From assembly GCF_003697815.1 (NCBI RefSeq), contig NZ_RDQG01000037.1:50480-114479 (forward strand): 64,000 nucleotides of DNA, in the 5' to 3' direction. Below the pieces are notes generated by a model, which searched no databases, was not told the DNA's origin, and saw only the letters and a list, made by a program, of their open reading frames with translations. Below, piece after piece: positions 25,766 to 33,922 of this stretch. Numbering within the stretch: position 1 is the stretch's first letter; each line of letters opens with the position of its first letter. The translations under genes and the position numbers were made by a program. The DNA is from Halalkalicoccus subterraneus (GTDB taxonomy: Archaea; Halobacteriota; Halobacteria; Halobacteriales; Halalkalicoccaceae).

Positions 25766-26884
25766 TTATGCGGCGCTAAACTCCTTGTATTCGTTCTCGC
25801 ATGGTGGCCCGGCAGTACCGAGCAGACGGCGCTCGGTTAGATCCATCACGTAGCTACCATTCGTCTGGAGCTGATCCAGTTCTGGGTCAGCTTCGTTTGG
25901 ATGACGGCAGATACTATTCGGCCGTCCGAAGTGATCTTGGAGACTCTCAGTGAGAACATCGCTATCGATCTCTCCGGCGTGTTTTGAAAGAAGTCTTTTG
26001 AGACGCGGAGCTCGACAGAGCGTGTCTGGAATCAGTTTCTCGAACTCACTGTTCATGGAACTCCGGTCTTCGACGTGATTTGCATGTGTTAGCAGGTGAT
26101 CTTGCGGATACAGATAATTCGCCGTCTCTGGTGCAATCTCGAGATTGACCATTTCACCCTCTTCGTGTGCAACAATAACATTTCCAGAACACGCCCGGTC
26201 TTTTGTGATCAGGGGTGCAATTGCACTGTCCATTCGTTCGGCGTCCAGTACTTCCCTAAATCGGACGTGGTATGGTTTGCGAAACGGATTTTCGCCATCC
26301 TTTGCGGTAACCAGCCCATTGAGCGTCATTCCCAAACCGTGCTCGTTGACGCCGATTTTGCCGCCGACGATCCCGGCTTCGGTCATGGCTACCATGTTCG
26401 GTTTATCGTCTCGACGAATGTCCATGACGAACGTTTCGAGACCAGGCATCCAATCCCAGTTTTGACCGAGATACGTATGTCCGTCAGCCGTTATTTCAGG
26501 CTGAGCGGCGAACGCAGTACATGCGTCTGGACTCGCTTCGTCAACTTCGTCAGCAGCCTGTTTAAACGCACTATACATTACTTCGTATCGTGCGTTTAAT
26601 ACAGTAATGTCCTTCAAGGATAGCCCACTCCCCTCAGCAACTCCTCTCATTTCCTCCGAATATTCTTCGTTCTCTTCCTCTATGAGTGGGATGAACTCTT
26701 CGGCTTGTTCGTAGACGGTGTCTTCGTCCGTCCCTTTATACTCAAAAATATCGAGGTAGATTTCGACGTTGGTCGCGATTTCGTCTGCGAACTCGGTGCC
26801 GTGTGTTACGCCACGTTCGTACGGCGTTCCAGTTAATTGTAGGCCTCGAAGACCGGTTTTCACTTGCGACATATTGTGTGGCAA
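25766..26884 (-). CDS. C45-family acyltransferase-like hydrolase (Ntn fold)
   Basis: 372 aa. Members of the isopenicillin-N acyltransferase/C45 peptidase family are made as proenzymes that cut themselves before a Cys; here SPDACTAF at residue 122 fits that Cys, followed by the family's YLGQNWDW motif (about 138). N-terminal GTPYERGVTHG and the HANHVED region also match. The mature enzyme hydrolyses or transfers acyl groups on amides of amines or amino acids. Start could be Met1 or Met5; a TATA-like element near 26900-26910 fits either. Its place beside amine oxidase suggests release of amines from N-acyl-amines. Confidence 0.88.
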   Translation of the reverse strand: MPHNMSQVKTGLRGLQLTGTPYERGVTHGTEFADEIATNVEIYLDIFEYKGTDEDTVYEQAEEFIPLIEEENEEYSEEMRGVAEGSGLSLKDITVLNARYEVMYSAFKQAADEVDEASPDACTAFAAQPEITADGHTYLGQNWDWMPGLETFVMDIRRDDKPNMVAMTEAGIVGGKIGVNEHGLGMTLNGLVTAKDGENPFRKPYHVRFREVLDAERMDSAIAPLITKDRACSGNVIVAHEEGEMVNLEIAPETANYLYPQDHLLTHANHVEDRSSMNSEFEKLIPDTLCRAPRLKRLLSKHAGEIDSDVLTESLQDHFGRPNSICRHPNEADPELDQLQTNGSYVMDLTERRLLGTAGPPCENEYKEFSAA

Positions 26885-27025
26885 CTATCCACACACAATC
26901 CAATAAGTGTTGCCCATTTGTTGCGAAGTTTGTTATAATCTTTCAACACATACTAGAATAGAAAATAATGAAAATCGCATGACCATTACATTTATCATTT
27001 AGATAGTCGTATGGGGTGCTATACC

Positions 27026-27862
27026 ATGGCAGAAACAAACGCGACGGTAGCACTTGGATTCGACTTCGATGCAGTATCGATTTGGCTACATAGCTTCGAT
27101 TTTCTTGAAAGCCCAACAAAGCATTCGAGGGGTGTGTATGGGGCCGAGGTTGGCACACCACGGATGCTAGATCTCCTCGATAAATTAGAGATCCCTGCAA
27201 CGTGGTTCATTCCCGGACACACTATCGACAGTTTTCCGGAAGCCTGTGGTGAGATACACGATAGAGGCTACGACATCCAACACCACGGGTGGAAGCATAC
27301 AAACCCCGCAAATTTCGAGACACGGGAGGATGAGAAGGCGGATGGGGAACGTGCAATTGAATCGATCCGTGATCTTACTGGAGAAAAACCGACCGGCTAT
27401 CGTTCCCCCTACTGGGACTACTCAAAACACACGCTAGGGATCATTCAAGAACTCGGGATGGAGTGGGACTCCAGTTTGATGGGAAATGATTTCGAACCGT
27501 ATTATGTCCGCGAGAACTGGAGTGCAAACCCGGATGAGCCGTACGATCCTGGAGAAGAGACCGACATTCTTGAGATTCCGGTCTCTTGGCACCGAGACGA
27601 TTGGCCTCCGTTCCAGTTCATTCTTGGCGCCGATTCCCAAGGCGGTGCACCCGATGAGGAGCAAGTCTTCGGAATGTGGAAGGCCCAGTTTGACTGGATG
27701 TACGACAACGTCGATAACGGAATTTTTGCGCTCACAATGCACCCACAGGTAATTGGTCAACCTCCACGTCCCCTCTATGTAGAGGAACTCGTTCGCCATA
27801 TGCAGTCGAAGCCCGGTGTAGAGTTCAAAACGTTCGAGGAGATCGCTGCCGAACGGAGGTAA
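27026..27862 (+). CDS. Polysaccharide deacetylase-family protein (PuuE/allantoinase-like)
   Basis: 278 aa from ATG 27026. NodB-type motifs: FDFDA near residue 15 (metal Asp), TWFIPGHTID near 62, HHGWKHTN near 90 (two metal His), and GYRSPYWDYS near 132. The FDFDA start and length of ~280 resemble cyclic-amide/peptidoglycan deacetylase-like haloarchaeal proteins rather than chitin deacetylases; no signal peptide, so cytoplasmic. Probably a metal-dependent amidohydrolase acting on an N-acetyl or cyclic amide substrate. A TTTATCATTT box about 30 bases upstream supports this start over ATG 27011. Context with C45 hydrolase and amine oxidase points to nitrogen-compound breakdown. Confidence 0.85.
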   Translation: MAETNATVALGFDFDAVSIWLHSFDFLESPTKHSRGVYGAEVGTPRMLDLLDKLEIPATWFIPGHTIDSFPEACGEIHDRGYDIQHHGWKHTNPANFETREDEKADGERAIESIRDLTGEKPTGYRSPYWDYSKHTLGIIQELGMEWDSSLMGNDFEPYYVRENWSANPDEPYDPGEETDILEIPVSWHRDDWPPFQFILGADSQGGAPDEEQVFGMWKAQFDWMYDNVDNGIFALTMHPQVIGQPPRPLYVEELVRHMQSKPGVEFKTFEEIAAERR

Positions 27863-27948
27863 CTCTCAAGTCGCTTTGAGAGAAGATCCAGAGAAGTCTC
27901 CGCTATACCAGCGAGTCTACAAACCCGACCATCGCTGAGCCACTCGGC

Positions 27949-28887
27949 GTGATAGATAATACTAACAGCTGGTACAGTGAAACCCCTGCTGTGTCGGGCA
28001 CAACTGGTCCCCATTCCTATCGTGATTTTATCGAGCCGGCAGCACCGATGTACCGATCGGACCGAGAGATACTGGATCAGCTCTGTACCCACTCCCAACT
28101 AAGTGCCGGTCAACTCTCCGAGAACCGCTTCCGAGAGAACGTCATTCGATTACAGCTTGAGGATCTAGCCCGCATTGGAGCAGTACGAAAAATCGGCTAC
28201 GACACGTACACAATCACCCCCTATGGGACAGATTTGGCCCGAGATCTGTCTCCTGTTCCAGTAAATGACGGCCTCTTTGAGGTGCAGAACATCGCGCCAG
28301 AGCAGTTCCCGGCGGACAGCCAGCGTCTCTGCGATTTTAGTTCACTAGATGGGCAAACAGTGAAGGCGATTAATCTCGAGCTCAGCAGAGAGTCTGAGCA
28401 GACCTATGGGTGGATCCGCAACAACCGAGATCTAACCCGCCAGCGAATACGGAACGTCCAAGACACAGCGATCCACCGGCTCATTCGAGAATTTCCGACG
28501 AATGATCCATTGCCAGCACAAAGTGCTCATTGGGTTCGTGCACTAGTTGGACTGCATCTATTCCCGGATGCTAATCACCGAACGGCGACAAACACACTCG
28601 AATATCTTATCGAACAAGAGCTAGGGATGGCAACTGCTGTGGTCCAGGAGTCGATCGATCGCACTGTCCTGCAGTCGAAGTATATTCGAACGTTTCACGC
28701 TGATGTTCGTTGTAACCGACTCTGGGAACGCGATGAACTCTTTCAGCTGTGGCATCGTTACTTTACTAAGGCGTTCACGGAGACAATTGAGGGCCGACGA
28801 CCGAATGACCCACCAACATCGGTACTCGACCGAATTCTAGAAGATGCACGTGAGACGCTCACTGAACTGACGTCGACAGAGAACTGA
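27949..28887 (+). CDS. Fic/Doc-like protein with N-terminal winged helix
   Basis: 312 aa from GTG 27949; ATG 28048 is an alternative. Residues about 35-100 look like a winged helix (REILDQLCTHSQLSAGQL, RLQLEDLARIGAVRKIGYDTYTITPYG). The Fic core holds HLFPDANHRTATN at 203-215: H203, F205, D207, N209 and R211 of the HxFx(D/E)xNxR motif are kept, but the two glycines of the standard motif are Ala208 and His210. Fic enzymes transfer AMP or other phosphate-linked groups to proteins, so this may modify a target or act as a toxin. Whether the altered loop is active is open. Confidence 0.75.
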   Translation: MIDNTNSWYSETPAVSGTTGPHSYRDFIEPAAPMYRSDREILDQLCTHSQLSAGQLSENRFRENVIRLQLEDLARIGAVRKIGYDTYTITPYGTDLARDLSPVPVNDGLFEVQNIAPEQFPADSQRLCDFSSLDGQTVKAINLELSRESEQTYGWIRNNRDLTRQRIRNVQDTAIHRLIREFPTNDPLPAQSAHWVRALVGLHLFPDANHRTATNTLEYLIEQELGMATAVVQESIDRTVLQSKYIRTFHADVRCNRLWERDELFQLWHRYFTKAFTETIEGRRPNDPPTSVLDRILEDARETLTELTSTEN

Positions 28888-28907
28888 TTGAGAAAACGTA
28901 GTCGGGG

Positions 28908-29012
28908 TTATTCGTCGGTATCGCTACCGGAACCGACCTGTCCCATCTTTTTGTAGAGATCGGACTTCTCGTTGCGGAGTTCACGCATCCGCTTGACCGC
29001 CTCTTTGTTCAT
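28908..29012 (-). CDS. Small basic-acidic peptide gene, 34 aa
   Basis: MNKEAVKRMRELRNEKSDLY... ends GQVGSGSDTDE. Helical, charged, with acidic tail and haloarchaeal codon use. It sits convergent and tightly next to the Fic-like gene (21-base gap between stops). Could be a small regulatory partner, even an antitoxin, but only size and position suggest it. Confidence 0.4.
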   Translation of the reverse strand: MNKEAVKRMRELRNEKSDLYKKMGQVGSGSDTDE

Positions 29013-29219
29013 ACTGGTATAGTACAGTGTGACCGTATTTATTCGTTGGGAGGCGATCAGTACTCTGAATCAGTGTGCAATATTCGGGTCCATTCTAAGA
29101 CGCCGTTTACCGAGTACAGGGTTCGCAGTGAGTATCGCGTACGAGATCGTGTTCCCAGTGCTCTGCTGTGGCCTATTATGCAGCCGAAAGTTGATAATCA
29201 CCCTCCGTGATGAGCGAGT

Positions 29220-29360
29220 ATGCCCCAGTGTGACGGGTGTGGCCAGCACGTGACCGCCGATTTCCACCGCGTCTTCGCTGACAACGACGGGACGCTCTAT
29301 GGCTGTCCCGACTGTCTGAGTGCGACGGCAATCAAGAACGGGAAAGCAACTGGCCACTGA
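29220..29360 (+). CDS. DUF7563-type mini zinc finger, 46 aa
   Basis: MPQCDGCGQHVTADFHRVF then YGCPDCLSATAI: two CxxC pairs about 22 residues apart, with the VTxxFxRVFAD linker typical of the haloarchaeal DUF7563 family. Proteins of this size usually bind one zinc ion; role unknown. Start ATG 29220 is the only one compatible with the motif. Confidence 0.7.
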   Translation: MPQCDGCGQHVTADFHRVFADNDGTLYGCPDCLSATAIKNGKATGH

Positions 29361-29433
29361 ACCGCTTAGTCGCTATCGGCCTCCTGCAGCTAAACGGAGT
29401 AAATAGGACCTTTATATTGAACAAGAAGGGAAT

Positions 29434-29622
29434 TCAGGCCTGTGCTCGTTCGACAGTCCGCTCAAGATGTTCTTCGCAGACGTACTCCGAGAGCACATCA
29501 TCAGTCAGCACATAGTAGTCGGCATCGTGCTCACAATCATCGGTCGCACACGGGCGCGGCGTATTCCGCTCGCCGAGTCCAAGGACGAGATCGACACCCG
29601 GTCGATCGAGACGATTCGTCAT
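29434..29622 (-). CDS. Small zinc-binding protein, 62 aa
   Basis: Contains CATDDCEHDADYYVL and YVCEEHLE, i.e. Cx4C...CxxH, a zinc-binding arrangement found in small haloarchaeal proteins. Acidic. Convergent with the neighbouring mini zinc finger. Function unknown. Confidence 0.6.
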   Translation of the reverse strand: MTNRLDRPGVDLVLGLGERNTPRPCATDDCEHDADYYVLTDDVLSEYVCEEHLERTVERAQA

Positions 29623-29727
29623 AGCTACGTCTCTCTCGATAAACCATATAGTTCTTCTATATTTCTAAGAAAAACCGTCTGTTCTGCCTAGCGTGCTTCC
29701 GACCCTGTCTGCGGCTCACACATGTGG

Positions 29728-30852
29728 TTAATAATCCGATTCAGCAGGCGGGAGAGCCTTCTCTCGGTATGTCTCGTAGATATTCGTTCCCCACTCGATC
29801 AAATCCTCGTGTTCACTAATGAGTACGGCAATATGATTGCCATCACCGACTTCATTGTATGTCCCGACCGCGATCTTCCGCTCATCATACAGTCCAATAC
29901 CAAGAGTGAGTGAATTCTCGAGTCGCGAGAGCGTATAACGTTCGTATGCAGAATTATCGAGGAGATAGTGGAAGTCGTCATTGGCACAAATCATCTCGTA
30001 GACAGAGGCATCGACAATCGGTTCTAAGACGACACCTAGTTTCAGCAACTTGTGATACCCGTCAAACAGGGTTGGATTGAATACTGACGTGAGAATACGG
30101 AATTCTCGCGTTTGTGGATCACACAGTTTGAGTGCAGACTCGACAACGAGCCCAGGAGAGATTGGTTCCGATGCGACGAGCTCCGCATCAGTGAGAGCGT
30201 GTGTCGGAAAGTCACTCCACGTTGTCGAGAGGCGCTGTAAGAAGGGTGCCTTCTCAATAGCCTGCTCGCCCAGCGTAAGCAACTCCTCGTAGACAGAGAG
30301 GGCATGTTCTCCAGACGAGGTGAGAGCGTACGAGCCTGAGTCCGTCTCACACCACCCGTATTCCACAAACGCTTGCAAGGCACGCCAGATTGTAACACTG
30401 GATGGTGAATCTTCACCTGGCGTCGTGAGTTCGCTCCGTGTCGCAGGACGCGTTCGCAGTGTTCGTAGTAGTTGGAGCGGTCGGGATGACCGAGTCAGGA
30501 ATGAAAGCTGCTCGCGAGAGATCTCCGAAAGACAGTCTTGGACAGCCTCTAGGACAAACACTCCTCCATATGTGAGGGTATATTCGAGTGGTGTCGATGG
30601 TTTCTGATTGATGAGCCCGTGCCGTGAGAACGCTGCGAGGTGCTCTGAAGCAGTCTGTCGGGACACAATCCCCTGATTTTCAATGCCAGTTGGGGTTGAC
30701 GCGGTTCCATCTAGCGCACGCAGGATATCCCAGCACGTCGAATCGATGAGTTCGTTGATTGCGACACGAACGATGAACTGCTCACCGTTGAGGGGATTTG
30801 TTGCGGTGCGTTCCTCCTCGAGTGTAGCTACTGGAATCGACTCTCGTTGCAT
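29728..30852 (-). CDS. Transcription regulator with two winged helices and FilR1-like sensor domain
   Basis: 374 aa from ATG 30852; a longer frame to 30936 exists but would leave only 18 bases to the divergent gene and no promoter. Residues about 30-90 (in this numbering) form one winged helix (INELIDSTCWDILRALDG, ENQGIVSRQTASEHLAAF), about 125-195 a second (RPATRSELTTPGE, SVTIWRALQAFVEYGW), then a ~170-residue domain like the FilR1/DUF1724 sensor of archaeal regulators. Probably senses a small molecule. Divergent from the UbiA gene, which it may control. Confidence 0.75.
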   Translation of the reverse strand: MQRESIPVATLEEERTATNPLNGEQFIVRVAINELIDSTCWDILRALDGTASTPTGIENQGIVSRQTASEHLAAFSRHGLINQKPSTPLEYTLTYGGVFVLEAVQDCLSEISREQLSFLTRSSRPLQLLRTLRTRPATRSELTTPGEDSPSSVTIWRALQAFVEYGWCETDSGSYALTSSGEHALSVYEELLTLGEQAIEKAPFLQRLSTTWSDFPTHALTDAELVASEPISPGLVVESALKLCDPQTREFRILTSVFNPTLFDGYHKLLKLGVVLEPIVDASVYEMICANDDFHYLLDNSAYERYTLSRLENSLTLGIGLYDERKIAVGTYNEVGDGNHIAVLISEHEDLIEWGTNIYETYREKALPPAESDY

Positions 30853-30953
30853 TATAACCTGATTTTTGATAGCGTGTAAATAATACCCCGATATGGGATC
30901 TCCAAGTAGCTTCGATTGACTTTTTGCAGTGATCAAGTAACCCCGAGTATCTA

Positions 30954-31802
30954 ATGGCGGTTGATGAGCGCGTTCGTGGGGTACTCGAACTCACTCGACC
31001 AGTAAATGCACTCGTCGCTGGAATACTGACGTTCACTGGGGCGTTTATCGCACAAGGGAGTGAGCTCGTTGGTAGTGCTGAATCCGTCACTATCGCAGCC
31101 CTCGTAACGGTTCTCGCAACAGGAGCAGGGAACGCAATCAATGACTATTTCGACAGAGAGGTTGACCAAATCACAAATCCGGAGCGACCACTTCCGCGTG
31201 GCGCAGTTACGCCTCGAACGACACTTCTGTTCAGTGCAATACTCTTTATCCTTGCTGGGGGACTGTCACTGACTCTCCCGCCAATTGCGATCGCGATAGC
31301 GCTCATAAATATTGGTCTTCTGGTGATCTACACACCTCTCTTGAAGGGATTACCAGGAGTCGGGAATGCTGCCATAGCCTATCTCGGCGGGAGTGCATTT
31401 TTATTCGGTGGAGCCGCCGTCGAGAGCCTCACAGCTCCTGGGATACTATTCGCCATAGCAACACTGGCAACCTTTTCTCGAGAAGTTATCAAGGACGTAG
31501 AGGATCTCGCTGGTGATCAGGAAAACGATCTCAAGACGCTTCCAATCGTGATCGGAACGCATCGGGCACTTGTGGGTGCTGCTGTCGTCCTTTGTCTGAT
31601 GGCTCTGCTGATACCACTCCCCTATCTCTATGGCACACTTGGAAGGCTGTATCTCGTACTTGTCGTGCCAGCAACCCTCGCAATGCTGTATGCTGGTTGG
31701 ATCAGCTTTACCGATCCAACGAGAGGACAATCGGTGCTGAAGTATGGGACATTTCTCACGGCTGCGGCCTTCATCGGTGGCCGGCTAGCAACAATCACAT
31801 AA
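30954..31802 (+). CDS. UbiA-type prenyltransferase, probably digeranylgeranylglyceryl phosphate synthase
   Basis: 282 aa with about eight membrane helices. Both aspartate-rich motifs are intact: NDYFDREVD (63-71) with NPERPLPRG after it, and DVEDLAGD (181-188). The size, ELTRPVNA start and motif wording match haloarchaeal geranylgeranylglycerol-phosphate geranylgeranyltransferase, which adds the second C20 chain in ether lipid synthesis at the membrane. An accessory copy on mobile DNA could be a spare, or could act on another acceptor such as a quinone or haem precursor. UbiA family is sure; exact substrate is probable only. Confidence 0.88.
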   Translation: MAVDERVRGVLELTRPVNALVAGILTFTGAFIAQGSELVGSAESVTIAALVTVLATGAGNAINDYFDREVDQITNPERPLPRGAVTPRTTLLFSAILFILAGGLSLTLPPIAIAIALINIGLLVIYTPLLKGLPGVGNAAIAYLGGSAFLFGGAAVESLTAPGILFAIATLATFSREVIKDVEDLAGDQENDLKTLPIVIGTHRALVGAAVVLCLMALLIPLPYLYGTLGRLYLVLVVPATLAMLYAGWISFTDPTRGQSVLKYGTFLTAAAFIGGRLATIT

Positions 31803-32154
31803 TATAACGAGTATATCTACTCTGGTTACTATTTAGAAGACTACGTTCGGTTGCTAACATTGTTACAATAAAGATATAGTATATAGTAGGTGTGTTTCAC
31901 GGGGGTTGACACCGTAAACAGGGATGAAATTATATGGGCTCCATCGCATGGTTCATACTGGATGGTCGATATCTGATCCGAACCAGGAGTACATCAGCAT
32001 AGCTGTACGGGGGTTCCCGTTTCAGCTACAGCCAGAATAGGGTAGCTACTCGATTGGATCAGCCCATAGCGTCGTATCCCGTTTACGGGGTCCCACTCAC
32101 ACTCAACGTAGGAACTTGGACTGTGAGTGGTCCCCGCGTTAACGGAAGGCGTCG
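31803..32154. other. Intergenic region with a long imperfect inverted repeat
   Basis: No intact gene. At 32079-32101 and 32122-32145 lie two arms of about 23 bases that pair with few mismatches (core CCACTCACA / TGTGAGTGG; outer parts CCGTT...ACGGGG / CCCCGCG...AACGG), centre 20 bases. AT-rich sequence with ATATAGTATATAG lies near 31875. May be a leader structure of the following module or the end of a mobile element. Confidence 0.45.
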
Positions 32155-32394
32155 ATGTGGCTGGACTCGATTGAGTCGAGCAACCAGTTAACCACACATG
32201 CAATCACGATGACGCCAACAACACCACGGTGCCCTGGGAATAAAGGTTTTCTCACGGTACCAACCGACGATAGAGTACAGTCCATCGCAGAAGTAGTTCG
32301 CTACACTAGCGACAGCCAATCTTACAAGCTCGTTCCTTCGACATGCCCGACGTACTCACTGATACGAGTTCCGAGCAAGGAGGTGACGGTCTAA
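32155..32394 (+). CDS. Doubtful small gene upstream of zinc protein copy B, 79 aa
   Basis: Open frame whose TAA overlaps the ATG at 32394, in the position where module copy A has its 69-aa zinc finger. The peptide has no CxxC and little acidity, and does not align with copy A, so it may be a decayed or replaced gene or chance. An ATG at 32209 would give a 61-residue form. Confidence 0.3.
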   Translation: MWLDSIESSNQLTTHAITMTPTTPRCPGNKGFLTVPTDDRVQSIAEVVRYTSDSQSYKLVPSTCPTYSLIRVPSKEVTV

Positions 32395-33059
32395 TGCGAA
32401 TCGAAGTCGACACCAGTCTTACCCAACTGTTCGCCGGCACTCGCCTCCCAACTGGGTCGACATGCACTCATTGCGATCACCCGTTCGACGCCAACGATCG
32501 CTGTATTCTGCTTGCAATCTGTCCAGAGGACGCATCAGCTTACACACTCACGGGACTCTCCTGTCCTGGTTGTGCCCATCAGACCATCTCCTCACCGACA
32601 CTCGGATACAGTGAGCACCTCCTTGCGACCCGCCTCACGACAACAGCACACTCAAACGACGGGGCCCTCATCCTTTCGGACGTCCACACGATCCACACAA
32701 GCCCGCCAAGCGAAGGATCAGCCATCACTGACGGACCAGTAGCACTCCTCCCAACCGCTGACCTACCAGAACTCACAAACACCACCTACCATATCGAGCG
32801 TAAGGACGAGCAGCGGACACCACTGTGCAACTGTTCGTCCGACACGGAGTACACGCGTGTTGCGTTCGCTGATCTCGAAACACCGAGCGCACACTGCTGT
32901 CAGACCTGCCGTGACGTCTCTCAGAACGACTACTGCTCGTTAAGAGATGGCCTCTACCACGCCCAGGCCAAGACTGCTGATTCACCTCCCGACCCAGCAA
33001 TCGGCGAGCTCCAGCGAGCCAGACGTTCAGCAACCCGAACGAGCGCCCAGCAGGAGTAG
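32394..33059 (+). CDS. Multi-CxxC zinc protein, module copy B, 221 aa
   Basis: Start ATG 32394 is set by the Shine-Dalgarno GGAGGTGA at 32380-32387 and by alignment with copy A (MRIEVDTSLTQLFAGTRL against MLTEIPIDSTQLFAGARL). Zinc motifs CTHCDHPFD, CPGCAHQ, CNCSS and CCQTC are kept, but the C-terminal CPHC...HVRAC finger of copy A is missing. Shared SPTLGYSEHLLATRL and YHIE...TPLCNC blocks show common origin. Role unknown; see copy A. Confidence 0.75.
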   Translation: MRIEVDTSLTQLFAGTRLPTGSTCTHCDHPFDANDRCILLAICPEDASAYTLTGLSCPGCAHQTISSPTLGYSEHLLATRLTTTAHSNDGALILSDVHTIHTSPPSEGSAITDGPVALLPTADLPELTNTTYHIERKDEQRTPLCNCSSDTEYTRVAFADLETPSAHCCQTCRDVSQNDYCSLRDGLYHAQAKTADSPPDPAIGELQRARRSATRTSAQQE

Positions 33060-33071
33060 TCCACACGAGCA

Positions 33072-33689
33072 ATGAGTGGACACTCCCACAGCGTCAGCGC
33101 TCGCCGTCGACCGAGCGGTTCGCTGCTCGTCAGCAACCCCTCAATAAGCCTCGCGCAGGACCACGAACAAGAACGAAGTACGCTCTGGAATCAGGGTTGC
33201 AACGGGGTGCGCGAGTACGTCGATGCTGGCGAGCTTGCTCAGTGGCTTCACAACGAACCGGGCGTCAACAAAGAATACAGTCAGAAGCTCGCCAGTCGAA
33301 CGATCAACGCACTCACCGACCTGACGAAGGGGCGCCTTTACGTCAAACAGAAGAATCGTCGCAAAGATAGATTGTCGTACAAGGAACGGTGCGTCGTCCT
33401 GCCAGACGAGTCTGAGATCTCCGGTGAAACAACGTTCGGTGAGAGTTGTACTTCAACCACGTCCCCAGAAATGCTTACCAACGCTATAGGAGCTGCTACA
33501 TCCGCGAAAGACAACTTGGAAATCAATGAAACCGATACGTTGGATAGTCTAACCAGTTGGGCCGCTGATGTACTCACTTGTCTAACCTGCGGAGAGATTC
33601 TCCCGTCCGATACGAGCATCAGCGGGCTGGTTGAGTGCCCACGATGTCATGAAGTCACGACCGGTCCAACCAAGGTGGGGGACGAATGA
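33072..33689 (+). CDS. Winged-helix protein with zinc ribbon, module copy B, 205 aa
   Basis: Begins with the MSGHSHSVSARRRPSGS leader peptide that is a separate gene in copy A. Residues about 45-115 form a DNA-binding region: VREYVDAGELAQWL, YSQKLASRTINALTDL, then a basic wing RLYVKQKNRRKDRLSYKER. The C-terminus has CLTCGEIL...VECPRCHEV, a four-Cys zinc ribbon. A 3' fragment of a close homologue lies at 50624-50791. Probably a plasmid regulator or replication/partition accessory factor; not proven. Twelve bases separate it from the zinc protein, so same operon. Confidence 0.7.
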   Translation: MSGHSHSVSARRRPSGSLLVSNPSISLAQDHEQERSTLWNQGCNGVREYVDAGELAQWLHNEPGVNKEYSQKLASRTINALTDLTKGRLYVKQKNRRKDRLSYKERCVVLPDESEISGETTFGESCTSTTSPEMLTNAIGAATSAKDNLEINETDTLDSLTSWAADVLTCLTCGEILPSDTSISGLVECPRCHEVTTGPTKVGDE

Positions 33690-33922
33690 CAAGAGCGTTT
33701 ATTTTTTCTGTATGTGACCGGCGAGAGTGTGGGGAGGGTGGAGAGGAACCCCCGCAAGACGGGAAAACAGCAAGAAGAGGCCCTAACAAACAAGACAGGG
33801 TCAGCAACCACCCAACCACCACCGCCACCACCACCACCACTGTACTCCCGCTAGTAGCGGTAGTTGATGAGACCGCTACCGCTACTAACGGTAGCAGTCC
33901 TGTTGTGGAGGTGACTTCTTAA
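33686..33922 (+). CDS. Doubtful low-complexity gene, 78 aa
   Basis: Overlaps the previous stop by 4 bases and the next start by 1, which is operon-like. But it has a Thr run from an ACC/CCA tract (33820-33842) and covers a perfect 11 bp hairpin, AGTAGCGGTAG (33853-33863) / CTACCGCTACT (33876-33886), just before the next gene. The DNA may be a regulatory leader rather than coding; both are possible. Confidence 0.35.
   Translation: MTRAFIFSVCDRRECGEGGEEPPQDGKTARRGPNKQDRVSNHPTTTATTTTTVLPLVAVVDETATATNGSSPVVEVTS
33853..33886 (+). promoter_or_regulatory. Hairpin upstream of the 381-aa gene
   Basis: Perfect 11 bp inverted repeat AGTAGCGGTAG / CTACCGCTACT with a 12-base loop, 36 bases before the ATG at 33922. 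An extra CTACTAACGGTAGC follows, giving alternative pairings. Possible attenuator-like or operator element. Confidence 0.45.

Noticed and set aside
33815-33845. ACC/CCA tandem tract
   Set aside because: Simple low-complexity run inside a doubtful frame; too short to be a meaningful repeat array.
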